From the NCBI RefSeq assembly GCF_029223865.1, contig NZ_CP119520.1, positions 5,270,001 to 5,334,000 of the forward strand: a stretch of DNA of 64,000 nt. Reading direction: 5' to 3'. Shown here piece after piece: positions 9,116-17,067 of the stretch. Source of the DNA: Telluria mixta. Lineage in GTDB: Bacteria > Pseudomonadota > Gammaproteobacteria > Burkholderiales > Burkholderiaceae_D. The notes under the pieces are model-generated. The model ran no database searches. It was not told where the DNA came from and worked only from the letters and a program-made list of their open reading frames with translations. The position numbers were made by a program, and so were the translations under genes. Positions within the stretch are counted from its first letter, which is position 1, and every line of letters starts with the position of its first letter.

Positions 9116-9814
9116 TTACCCGCGCGAGAACGTGCGCGTCACGCGGTCGAGGTGCGCGCGCATGGCCGAGCGCGCGCCTGCCACGTCGTGCGAAGCGATG
9201 GCGGCGAGGATCGCGCGGTGGTCGAGGAGGGTCAGCTGGCGCAGTTCCTCGGTCTGGAAGTGCTCCGTCAGCTTGTGCCACAGGCTGCCGCGCTGGGCCC
9301 ACAGGTATTCGATCACGCCCACGAGGGCGCTGTTGCCGGCCGCGCGCGCGATCGCGAGGTGGAAATCGCGGTCGGCCGATTCGTTCTCGCCCTGGTTGTC
9401 CTGGTTCTGCTCCATCTGTTCGACGGCGACGAGGATCGCGTCGACGGCCGCCGGCGTCGCGTTCTTCGCGGCCAGCGCCGCGACTTCGACTTCGATCACG
9501 CGGCGCGCGGCCAGCACTTCGAACGGACCGGGACCCGCGGCCGGCCGGGCCGTCTTCGGCGCTGCCTGTTCGCTGACGTACACGCCGGAGCCACCCCGCA
9601 CTTCGACGACGCCGCCCAGTTCCAGCGCAATCAGCGCTTCGCGCAGCGACGTGCGCGAGACGCCCAGCTTCGTGGCCAGGTCACGCTCGGCGGGCAGGCG
9701 TTCCCCCGGCTTGATGTTCTCTTCCCGGATCAGCGCTTCGATCCGGCTCGACACCACGCGATACAGTCGCGGCTCGGTCGCAATCGCATCGGGTGGCGCG
9801 GGCATTTTTCTCAT
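9116..9814 (-). CDS. GntR-family regulator, FadR subfamily (FCD domain)
   Basis: The protein has 232 residues from the ATG at 9814; a TTG at 9850 could extend it by 12 residues but has no better ribosome site. Residues about 15-85 form the winged helix (LYRVVSSRIEALIREENIKPGERLPAERDLATKLGVSRTSLREAL). The rest is an all-helical FCD ligand domain with metal-type histidines (DRDFHLAIARAAGN, HRAILAAI, HLDRV). FadR-type regulators usually repress catabolic genes and bind sugar acids or other carboxylates. A typical FadR-type operator lies 73 bp upstream (9887-9897), suggesting autoregulation and/or control of the divergent DUF3422 gene. The downstream DUF188 gene is probably in the same transcript. 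Confidence 0.9.
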   Translation of the reverse strand: MRKMPAPPDAIATEPRLYRVVSSRIEALIREENIKPGERLPAERDLATKLGVSRTSLREALIALELGGVVEVRGGSGVYVSEQAAPKTARPAAGPGPFEVLAARRVIEVEVAALAAKNATPAAVDAILVAVEQMEQNQDNQGENESADRDFHLAIARAAGNSALVGVIEYLWAQRGSLWHKLTEHFQTEELRQLTLLDHRAILAAIASHDVAGARSAMRAHLDRVTRTFSRG

Positions 9815-9865
9815 TGTGTCAGTCCAGGAAAATGTGGAGGCGATTGCCAAGATCGCATCTTAGTT

Positions 9866-9897
9866 TGGTCGGGATAATGTTGCAAGTGGTCGGACCA
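9866..9897. promoter_or_regulatory. Candidate FadR/GntR operator pair
   Basis: TGGTCGGACCA at 9887-9897 is an 11-bp palindrome matching the FadR-subfamily pattern TGGT-N3-ACCA. A related half (TGGTCGGGA) starts exactly 21 bp away at 9866, two helical turns. The pair sits in the divergent region between the GntR-type regulator and the DUF3422 gene. The role as autoregulatory operator is inference. Confidence 0.55.
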
Positions 9898-10034
9898 AAA
9901 CGGTCATTTGGGCTGACTGCGTTGGCGATTTTGTCACCCGCTGAACTTTATTCGGCCAAGGATGGGGCGACGCCGTTCCGGCGCTGTGCATACACATGTA
10001 CAATGAGAAATATTGCCGAGCCGACGAACAAATC

Positions 10035-11351
10035 ATGACCACCGCTTACCCGAGCCTGAGCCACGCCCAGCGCATTCCGCTGGCCGCCGAAATACATTCG
10101 CGTCCCTTCCTCCGGCTGGAAGCGCCCGAAGCCATCACCCACCTGGCCGTGTACCGCGCCAGCGAGTCCGGATCGCGCAGCGAGCACGGTCCCAACCAGC
10201 ACGCGCTGCTGGCCGCGCTGTGCGGCCATTTCGGCGTCGCCGCGCCGAACGTGACGGCCAACCACTTCTATCACGACTTCGGCCGCTTCCGCCTGAAGTG
10301 GGAACGCCACACGGAGTTCGCGACCTACACGTTCACGGAAAAGATCGCACCCGGACTGCCGATTGCGGAGGCGTTCGCGCGCATGCCGCTCGCGCACCTG
10401 CCGCAGGCGTGGATTCTCGGGCTGCACGGCCGCCTGATGTCCGCCGCGCACGTGCTGCTGGAGCGGGGCGCGGCCGATCCGGCCGCACTGCAGGACGGCT
10501 TCGCCAGCAATAACCTGGTCGGCTCGCGTGTGATGCAGGGCGGTGAAGTCTGGACCGATTTCGCGATCCAGTCCGACGGCTTTTCGCGCTTCGTGCTGCG
10601 CGACGTCGAGATGCGCGCGCAGCAGGCCGGCCGCCTCGCGCAGCGCGTGCTGGAGATCGACACCTACCGCATGATGGCGCTCCTCGGCCTGCCGGCAGCG
10701 CGCACGGTATCCGCGGCGCTGGACGACATCGAGGCCGAACTGGCGACCCTGGCCGAGCGCATGGTCTCCGGCGAGGCCGTCGCGGGAGACCAGGACCTGC
10801 TGGCACAGATCACGAAGCTCGCGGCGCGCCTGGAAAAGCTCTCGCTCGACAACGGCTACCGCTTCTCCGCATCGAAGGCGTATTACCGCCTCGTGAAGGC
10901 GCGCATCGAGGAACTGCGCGAAGCCCGCATCGAAGGCGTGCCGACCGTCGAGGAATTCATGGACCGCCGCCTCACGCCCGCGATGAACACGTGCGAGTCG
11001 ACGGCCGCCCGCCAGGAAGCGCTGGCGCGCCGCATCGCCAACGTCAACGACCTGCTGCGTACGCGCGTCTCCATCGTCCAGGAAAACCAGAACCGGCAAA
11101 TCCTGCAATCGATGGACCGTCGCGCCGCCCAGCAACTGCGGCTGCAGCAGGCCGTCGAGGGACTGTCGGTGGCGGCGATCTCGTACTACGTGGTCGGCCT
11201 GCTCGGGTATGCCGGCAAGGGTCTCAAGAGCCTCGGCATCCCAGTCAATCCGGACATGCTCACGGGGGCGCTGGTGCCCGTCGTCGCTGGCCTCGTGTGG
11301 CTCAGCCTGCGCCGCATGCACAAGCAGATGCACAAACGTTCGCACGCTTGA
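10035..11351 (+). CDS. DUF3422 family membrane-anchored protein
   Basis: The protein has 438 residues from the ATG at 10035 (MTTAYPSLSHAQRIPLAAEI). The long upstream frame has no ribosome site, so the inner ATG is preferred. The N-terminal part carries the family block EIHSRPFLRLEAPEAITHLA. A long helical region follows, and the C-terminus has two membrane segments (LSVAAISYYVVGLLGYAGKG and MLTGALVPVVAGLVWLSL) before a basic tail. Function is unknown. The layout resembles soluble coiled-coil domains tethered at the inner membrane. The downstream CPBP-type gene starts 2 nt after its stop, so they form an operon. Confidence 0.85.
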   Translation: MTTAYPSLSHAQRIPLAAEIHSRPFLRLEAPEAITHLAVYRASESGSRSEHGPNQHALLAALCGHFGVAAPNVTANHFYHDFGRFRLKWERHTEFATYTFTEKIAPGLPIAEAFARMPLAHLPQAWILGLHGRLMSAAHVLLERGAADPAALQDGFASNNLVGSRVMQGGEVWTDFAIQSDGFSRFVLRDVEMRAQQAGRLAQRVLEIDTYRMMALLGLPAARTVSAALDDIEAELATLAERMVSGEAVAGDQDLLAQITKLAARLEKLSLDNGYRFSASKAYYRLVKARIEELREARIEGVPTVEEFMDRRLTPAMNTCESTAARQEALARRIANVNDLLRTRVSIVQENQNRQILQSMDRRAAQQLRLQQAVEGLSVAAISYYVVGLLGYAGKGLKSLGIPVNPDMLTGALVPVVAGLVWLSLRRMHKQMHKRSHA

Positions 11352-11353
11352 CG

Positions 11354-12234
11354 ATGCCGGTCGCTCCCGATCCGTCGCTGGCGTTCGGCGCGCTGGCGCT
11401 GGCCGTACTGGCTTTGTGGATCCCGGCGCCGGCCGTGCGCGGCAACCGCGACTGGGCCTGGTGCGCCGGGTTGCTGGTGGCGTGTGTGGCCGGCCTCGCG
11501 ACGGGTGTGCTGGACTGGCGCGGTGTCGCCGTCACCGCGGGCTATCTCGCGCTGGCGCTTGGCGCGCGCACGGGCGACCGCGCCTGGGTGCGCATCCCGC
11601 TGCTCGTGCTGACGGGCGTGTGCGCGCTGCTGCTGGCGCTGCATCGGCTGCCGGGCTTCCATAATCCCGTGCTGGTCGACCATCTGCAGGTGTCGGCCGG
11701 CGCGCCGCCGTTCACGCTGTACGCGAACTTCGACAAGGCCATTGCCGGCATCGTGCTGATGGGCGTGTTCTGCGCACCGATCCGCGCGCGTGCCGGCTGG
11801 CTGCCGATGCTGCGCCGCACGCTGCCCGTGCTGGCGGCGACGCTCGTCGTCGTCCTCGGGCCGGCGTCCTGCTGGGCGTCGTGCGGCCGGACTTGAAATG
11901 GCTGCCGACGACGCCCTGGTTCCTCGTGAATAACCTGCTGATCACGTGCGTGACGGAGGAGGCGTTCTTCCGCGGCGTCCTGCTCGCAGGCCTCGCACGC
12001 GGCATGGCGGGAAGGCGTTACGGCGTGGCGGTCGCGGTGGTCGTATCGACTTTGCTGTTCGGGCTCGCGCACGCGGCCGGCGGCCCGATGCTCGTGCTGT
12101 TCGCCACGCTGGCGGGATTTGGCTACGCAGCCGCCTATCTACGTTCCGGACGCATCGAAGGCGCGATCCTCACGCACTTCGCGCTCAACGCCGTCCACTT
12201 CGTCGCGTTCACTTATCCGGCCCTCGTGCGCTGA
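11354..12234 (+). pseudogene. CPBP (CAAX-type) intramembrane metalloprotease, split by a -1 frameshift
   Basis: The first frame (11354-11896) encodes several membrane helices and stops early, reading LVVVLGPASCWASCGRT. The second frame (to 12234) continues VVRPDLKWLPTTPWFLVNN and has the full catalytic set: EEAFFRG (EExxxR), FGLAH (FxxxH) and HFALN (HxxxN). Adding one base at the GGGCC run (11858-11862) joins the halves into one ~293-residue protein with a natural transition. CPBP proteases cleave prenylated or other membrane proteins; in bacteria many are linked to bacteriocin immunity or envelope functions. As read, no intact protease is made. Either it is a real pseudogene or one base is missing from the sequence. 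Confidence 0.8.
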
Positions 12235-12262
12235 ACCGAATCACAGCTTATCAATGCAACTT

Positions 12263-12281
12263 CTGTAACACGGTGTGACAG
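12263..12281. promoter_or_regulatory. Near-perfect 19-bp palindrome upstream of the DUF6600 gene
   Basis: CTGTAACACGGTGTGACAG is symmetric at 16 of 18 arm positions around a central base. It lies 63 bp before the start codon at 12345. It has the look of a dimeric regulator operator, but I cannot assign the protein. Confidence 0.45.
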
Positions 12282-12344
12282 CGTACCGTGCGCGCGAAGC
12301 GCCGGGACTATGATCGGGCATCATTCCCAGTTCCATCGACGATC

Positions 12345-14516
12345 ATGAGCGCTTCGAACATCCTCCGGCCGGCCGTTGCCTTCGCGGTGGCGGTCGCCGC
12401 CGCCACCGCGTCCGCGCAGATGCAGGACCCGCCCGCGCGCGTGGGCCGTATCGCGTATCTCGCCGGTCCCGTCAGTTTTTCGCCGGCAGGCAGCCCTGAC
12501 TGGGCGCAGGCGCCGCTCAACCGGCCCCTCGTCGCGGGCGACCGCCTGTGGACGGATGCGGGCGGGCGCGACGAAGCCCAGTTCGGCGCCGCCATCGCGC
12601 GCATGGATGCGGGGACGTTGCTGACGGTCCTCGCGGCCGACGATCGCACGACCCAGCTGCAGGTGTCGCAGGGCCGCGTCGACCTGCACGTCCGCCGCCT
12701 GGCGCCCGGCGAGACGGTCGAGGTGGACACGCCGAATCTCGCCTTCGTCGCGCGCCAGCCCGGCGATTACCGCCTCGCCGTCGCGCCGGACGGCAGCACG
12801 ACGGACGTGACGGTGCTGAACGGCGCCGGCGACGTGTACGGCGACGGTACGTCGTTGGCGCTCGCGCCGGGGCAGGGCTACCGCTTCGGCGGCCAGGACC
12901 TGAACGACTACGTGCTGCTGCCGCCCGCCCCGCCGGACGACTTCGACCGCTGGGCACTGGCGCGCGACCAGCGCTACGAGCGCGCCATCGCGCGCCGCTA
13001 CGTGCCGCAGGGCGTCGTCGGCGCGGAAGATCTCGACGACTACGGCAGCTGGCGCACCGTCCCCGACTACGGCACCGTGTGGGTGCCCGACCGCGCGCCC
13101 CGCAACTGGGCGCCGTATCACGCGGGGCACTGGGCGTGGATCGATCCGTGGGGCTGGACGTGGATCGACGACCAGCCCTACGGTTACGCCGTGTCGCACT
13201 ACGGCCGCTGGATCCGCACGCCGGACACGTGGGCCTGGGTCCCGGCGCCGCCGCGTGCGCAGCCAGTCTATGCGCCCGCGCTGGTCGCGTTCGTCGGGAC
13301 CGTGCTGGCGGTCGGTGGCCGCTCCGATCCGGGCGTCGGCTGGTTCCCGCTCGCGCCGCACGAGCCGTACCGGCCGTCGTACCGCGCGAGCCCGACGTAC
13401 ATCACGAACGTCAACGTGACCAATACCGTGATCCGCCAGACGACCATCGTCAACAACATCACGAACATCACCTACCGGAACCGCAACGTGCCCGGGGCGA
13501 TCGTGGCGATGCCCGCGCAGCAGTTCGCGCAGGCCGCGCCGACCGCGCGCGCCGGCTTGCTGCTGCCGCCCGGCGTGGCGCGCGCCGCGCCCGTACTGGC
13601 CGGGCCGCAAGCGCGGCCGCTGCCGCAAAGCCGGATCGGCACGCCGCCGGCCGGCCGTCTGCCGCCGGGGCCTGTGCTGCAGCGCGTCGCCGTGACGCGG
13701 GCGTTGCCGGGGCGCGCGTTCGACCACGGGCCCGGTCCGGCTGCGGCGCGTCCGGATGGCCGTGTGGCCGTGCACGGACCGGTGCCGCTGCGCGTGCTGC
13801 GGCCCGCGATCGGCAAGCCCGTGACGCCGCAGCCGGCGCGTGGACCCATGCCCGGCGTCGCGCCGGCCGGTCACCAGGTCGCGCAAGGCGGGCGGCCCGG
13901 CATGCCGCCGGTTGGCCATGGACCGCAGACGGCGCACGGTCCGCAGGACACCGCACGACTGGCCGCGCGTGGCGGCACCGGCGCCGGCGCGACGGCCGCG
14001 GAGGCGGGCCGTCCGCAGCCGCCACGATCCGGCCGGGACAGGCCTGCGGACGAGCCGCGGGTCGCCGCACATGGCATGATGGCGCAACCGCAGGCGCCTC
14101 GTCCGGCGCATGGCGGGGATCCGCAGCAGGCAGTGCGGCATGGCGCGCCGTCGCACGGTCCGGCACCGCAACCGGTGGCGCATGACGGGCCGCGCGCGCC
14201 CGCGCCGCAACGGGTGGCGATGCAGGCGCCGCATCCTCAGCCGGCCGCCCGCCCGCAGGCGCCGGCGCACGCCGTGCCGCATCCGCCACCGGCACAGCGT
14301 CCGCAGCCGGCGCCGCATGCGGCGCCCCAGGCCGCACCGCGTCCGCAGGCTGCACCCCATCCGCAGCCGGCACCGCGACCGCAGCCGCCGGCGCCGGCGG
14401 CACCGAAGCCCGCGCCGCATCCGCAACCGGCACCGAAGCCGCACGCGGCGCCGCCCCACGGCCCGGACAAGGGCGGCGACCACGGTCACAAGAATGGCGA
14501 GAAGGGCGGCCACTGA
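12345..14516 (+). CDS. DUF6600/FecR-like secreted protein with long Pro/His/Gln-rich tail
   Basis: The protein has 723 residues from the ATG at 12345. A signal peptide (MSASNILRPAVAFAVAVAAATASA) is followed by a FecR-like beta domain (RVGRIAYLAGPVSFSPAG... through VEVDTPNLAFVARQPGDYRLAV). Next comes a DUF6600 tryptophan-rich section with repeated WxW motifs (GHWAWIDPWGWTWIDDQPYG, HYGRWIRTPDTWAWVP). From about residue 390 the protein is low-complexity: Ala, Pro, His and Gln with many PQ/HP/APxP repeats, ending in a Lys/His/Gly-rich stretch. Such proteins are periplasmic or cell-surface and of unknown role; histidine-rich tails often bind metals. Base composition in the tail is very GC-rich, which produces many false open frames on both strands. 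Confidence 0.85.
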   Translation: MSASNILRPAVAFAVAVAAATASAQMQDPPARVGRIAYLAGPVSFSPAGSPDWAQAPLNRPLVAGDRLWTDAGGRDEAQFGAAIARMDAGTLLTVLAADDRTTQLQVSQGRVDLHVRRLAPGETVEVDTPNLAFVARQPGDYRLAVAPDGSTTDVTVLNGAGDVYGDGTSLALAPGQGYRFGGQDLNDYVLLPPAPPDDFDRWALARDQRYERAIARRYVPQGVVGAEDLDDYGSWRTVPDYGTVWVPDRAPRNWAPYHAGHWAWIDPWGWTWIDDQPYGYAVSHYGRWIRTPDTWAWVPAPPRAQPVYAPALVAFVGTVLAVGGRSDPGVGWFPLAPHEPYRPSYRASPTYITNVNVTNTVIRQTTIVNNITNITYRNRNVPGAIVAMPAQQFAQAAPTARAGLLLPPGVARAAPVLAGPQARPLPQSRIGTPPAGRLPPGPVLQRVAVTRALPGRAFDHGPGPAAARPDGRVAVHGPVPLRVLRPAIGKPVTPQPARGPMPGVAPAGHQVAQGGRPGMPPVGHGPQTAHGPQDTARLAARGGTGAGATAAEAGRPQPPRSGRDRPADEPRVAAHGMMAQPQAPRPAHGGDPQQAVRHGAPSHGPAPQPVAHDGPRAPAPQRVAMQAPHPQPAARPQAPAHAVPHPPPAQRPQPAPHAAPQAAPRPQAAPHPQPAPRPQPPAPAAPKPAPHPQPAPKPHAAPPHGPDKGGDHGHKNGEKGGH

Positions 14517-14619
14517 CGACGCCGGCGGGCGCGGTGTAAGATGAGCTTCCTCCAGCTCAGCGCCGCGCCATGCCGACACCACACCGCCCAGCCATCGTCC
14601 GTCAATACGGAGCGGCGCC

Positions 14620-15363
14620 ATGATGCTGCTGCTCGTCTTCCTGGCCGGGCTGTGGGCCGGCGTGCAGAACGCGCTGGCGGGCGGGGGCTCGTTCGTCACC
14701 TTGCCCGCGCTGATCGTGTCCGGCATGTCGCCGCTTGCCGCCAACATCACGTCGACCGTCGCGCTGTTCCCCGCGCAGATCACGTCCGGGTACGCCGGGC
14801 GCAAGCTGGTCACCGGCGCGGGCGGACTGCCGTTCTGGGTGCTGTTCGTCCTGAGTATCGCCGGCGGCGCGGCGGGCGGGTTGCTGTTGCTGCACACGTC
14901 GCCCGCGGTGTTCGCGCGGCTCGTACCGTGGCTCGTGCTGTTCGCGACGGCCGTCTTCACGTGGGGGAGCTTCTTCCGCAAGCCCGGCGCGGCGGGCGCC
15001 GTGCACCTGGGGCCCGTGGCGACGGCGTGCGCGCAATTCCTGATCGCCGTCTACGGCGGCTATTTCGGCGGCGGCATCGGCATCCTGATGCTGGCCGCGC
15101 TGACGATGGCGGGACTCGCGGCGCGCAACGCGGGCGCCACCAAGAACGTGCTCGCCGGGGTGATGAACGCGTCGGCCGTCGTGCTGTTCCTGACGTCGCC
15201 CGACCTGCACTGGCTGCAATGCGGCGTGCTGGCGGCGGGCGCCATCGTCGGCGGGCTGCTGGGCGCGTGGGCGCTGCACCGCGTGAACGAGAAAGCGTTG
15301 CGGGTGGCCATCGTCTGCATCGGCATTGCACTCACCATCGGCCTGTTTTTAAAACCCATCTGA
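14620..15363 (+). CDS. TauE/SafE family sulfite/organosulfonate exporter-like permease
   Basis: The product has 247 residues and about eight predicted membrane helices. The duplicated family motif appears as AGLWAGVQNALAGGGSFVT near the N-terminus and YGGYFGGGIGILMLAAL in the middle. The start at 14620 has GGAG upstream; ATG 14623 is an alternative. Members export sulfite, sulfoacetate or other small anions. The sulfatase/sulfotransferase cluster is close by (15637-20959, opposite strand), so a link to sulfur handling is possible but is inference. Confidence 0.88.
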   Translation: MMLLLVFLAGLWAGVQNALAGGGSFVTLPALIVSGMSPLAANITSTVALFPAQITSGYAGRKLVTGAGGLPFWVLFVLSIAGGAAGGLLLLHTSPAVFARLVPWLVLFATAVFTWGSFFRKPGAAGAVHLGPVATACAQFLIAVYGGYFGGGIGILMLAALTMAGLAARNAGATKNVLAGVMNASAVVLFLTSPDLHWLQCGVLAAGAIVGGLLGAWALHRVNEKALRVAIVCIGIALTIGLFLKPI

Positions 15364-15399
15364 AGCGCGCTGGACACGACCGCCGGCTTGGTCTACATT

Positions 15400-15430
15400 G
15401 GAATCATGCGGTATCGCCATGAATGATTCC
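15400..15430. repeat. Inverted repeat (8-bp perfect arms, nested inner stem) before a small ORF
   Basis: GGAATCAT (15400-15407) pairs with ATGATTCC (15423-15430). The loop itself contains a GCG/CGC mini-stem. It ends 20 nt before the ATG of the 59-aa protein. It could be an operator or an RNA hairpin; no T-run follows, so it is not a standard terminator. Confidence 0.5.
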
Positions 15431-15450
15431 GCCGGGAAGGTAGGTGCGCC

Positions 15451-15630
15451 ATGCTGGATTTACTCTACGGCCTCGAACCGGATCTCGCCTTGCACGCGGT
15501 CGTGCTGGCGGGCGGTTGCGCGACATTTTTCCTGATCCTGCTGTGGTGGCGCTGCCCCAAATGCACGTGGCAGGAATGGACCAGTGAGCTGTTGGGCCGC
15601 GACGACAAGGACGACGCGGCCCAGGAGTGA
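15451..15630 (+). CDS. Small membrane protein (59 aa), paralogous to the 45-aa protein at 27447
   Basis: The reading frame encodes MLDLLYGLEPDLALHAVVLA, then a hydrophobic stretch (GGCATFFLILLWW), a CPKC pair, TWQEW and an acidic tail ending DDAAQE. One membrane helix is expected, with a short cytoplasmic C-terminus. The pattern VLAGG-ATF-LL-P-C-W-EW-GRD is shared with the 45-aa frame at 27447-27584, which supports both being real genes. A GGAAGG sequence lies 12-17 nt upstream. It ends 6 nt before the convergent sulfatase gene. Function is unknown. The CPKC pair might bind metal or form a disulfide. Confidence 0.65.
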   Translation: MLDLLYGLEPDLALHAVVLAGGCATFFLILLWWRCPKCTWQEWTSELLGRDDKDDAAQE

Positions 15631-15636
15631 CAGGGG

Positions 15637-17046
15637 TCAGTCCGTGCCCTCCGCGTGGTAGCGGTCGGCCTGCATCTTCCCGTTCACGCCGTGCGTGCGC
15701 ACGTCCGGGGTGATCGGCAGCATGCTGGCGCTCCAGCTCTCCCATTCTCCTTTCAGCCTGTTGAACACGTCCGGATGGCGTTGCGCCAGGTTGGCGCGCT
15801 CGCGCTGGTCGACCGTCACGTCGAACAGGAACTCGTTGCCGTTGATGCGCAGGTATTTCCAGTTGCCGGAACGGACGGCGCGCTGGGCGTTCGCCTTGTA
15901 GCGCCAGAACAGCGTTCGCTCGCCGGGCGTGCGCTGGCCCGTCAGCACGGGCAGCAGGTTCTGGCCGTCGGGCGGGTAGGCCGGATCGGGCGCGCCGCCG
16001 GCGGCCGCGAGCAGGGTCGGGAGCCAGTCCATGCTGATCGCGACCTGCTCCGTGGTCCTGCCGGCACCGAGGCGGCGCGGCCACCGGACGATCGCGGGCA
16101 CGCGGATGCCGCCTTCCAGCAGTTCCGTCTTCTGGCCGCTGAACGGCCACGTCTTCGAGAAGCGTTCGCCGCCGTTGTCGCTCGTGAAGACGACGATCGT
16201 GTTGTCGGCCAGGCCCTTGCGCTGCAGCGCGTCGAGCACGCGGCCGATCGCGGTGTCCAGCCCCGTCACCATCTTGCCGTACGTGACCAGGTCGCCGCCG
16301 TCGTAGTGGAAGATGTTGCCGATCTGGCGCGACACGGCTTCGTCGCCCGGACCTTCCCATGGCCAGTGCGGCGCGGTGAAGTGCAGGGACAGGAAGAACG
16401 GCTGTTTCCCATCCTGTTGGCCGATGTAGTCGGTGGCATGCTCCGCGATCAGGTCGGTGTAATAGCCGACCTTGTGCACGGGGACTTCGCCTTCGTACAG
16501 ATCTTCCGGCACGTCCGGGCCGACGCCCGGCTTGTGCGTGAAGTAGTCGATGGCGCCGCCGTAGTTGCCGAAGAAGACGTCGTAGCCGCTCTTGAGGGGG
16601 CCGAACACGGGCAGGTAACCCAGGTGCCACTTGCCGAACAGCGCGGTGCGATAGCCCGCCTTCTTCAGCAGCGACGGCAGGGTCGGATGCTGCGGCGGCA
16701 GGCCGATGCTCTTCGACGGCCCGGCGATCGGTTCTTCCAGCCCGCCGCGCAGGCGGTACTGGTAGCGGCCCGTGATCAGGCCGAAGCGCGTGGCCGAGCA
16801 CACGGCGGAATTGGCGTAGGCCTGCGTGAAGCGCACGCCCTGCGCCGCCAGGCGGTCGAGATTCGGCGTGGCGAAATCCGTGTTGCCGTAGACGCTCAGG
16901 TCGGCGTAGCCCAAATCGTCCGCGAGGATGAAGACGATGTTCGGCTGCTGGTCCTTGCGGTCGGCCGCAAGCAGCGCCTGCGGGGCGAGGGCGAGGGCGG
17001 GCAGGCCTTTGATGACGGCGCGGCGTTTCTGGTCGGTTTTGCTCAT
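15637..17046 (-). CDS. Sulfatase (arylsulfatase family, Tat-type signal)
   Basis: The product has 469 residues and begins MSKTDQKRRAVIKGLPALAL, a twin-arginine-like export signal. The metal site is IVFILADDLGYADLSVYG. The formylglycine motif is CSATR in ANSAVCSATRFGLITGRYQY, which fits the C-x-(P/A)-x-R maturation signature. The downstream HLGY and LFGKWHLG histidine/lysine motifs are present. It should hydrolyse sulfate esters in the periplasm once matured by a formylglycine-generating enzyme, which is not in this window. The ATG follows AAGGAA, and only 21 nt separate it from the upstream TonB-receptor gene. With the sulfotransferase these three genes form one minus-strand unit. The substrate is unknown; sulfated aromatic or sugar compounds are likely. 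Confidence 0.92.
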   Translation of the reverse strand: MSKTDQKRRAVIKGLPALALAPQALLAADRKDQQPNIVFILADDLGYADLSVYGNTDFATPNLDRLAAQGVRFTQAYANSAVCSATRFGLITGRYQYRLRGGLEEPIAGPSKSIGLPPQHPTLPSLLKKAGYRTALFGKWHLGYLPVFGPLKSGYDVFFGNYGGAIDYFTHKPGVGPDVPEDLYEGEVPVHKVGYYTDLIAEHATDYIGQQDGKQPFFLSLHFTAPHWPWEGPGDEAVSRQIGNIFHYDGGDLVTYGKMVTGLDTAIGRVLDALQRKGLADNTIVVFTSDNGGERFSKTWPFSGQKTELLEGGIRVPAIVRWPRRLGAGRTTEQVAISMDWLPTLLAAAGGAPDPAYPPDGQNLLPVLTGQRTPGERTLFWRYKANAQRAVRSGNWKYLRINGNEFLFDVTVDQRERANLAQRHPDVFNRLKGEWESWSASMLPITPDVRTHGVNGKMQADRYHAEGTD

Positions 17047-17067
17047 GATGGTTCCTTGCTTAATAAC

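Noticed and set aside
13840..14480. Possible CRISPR or tandem-repeat array in the repetitive DNA
   Set aside because: The repeats are irregular Pro/Ala/His/Gln codons inside one open frame; there are no conserved direct repeats with unique spacers.
12321..14981. An 886-aa open frame on the minus strand opposite the DUF6600 and TauE genes
   Set aside because: It is a GC-rich shadow with Arg/Ala/His-rich nonsense composition, no domain, and is covered by two clear genes on the plus strand.
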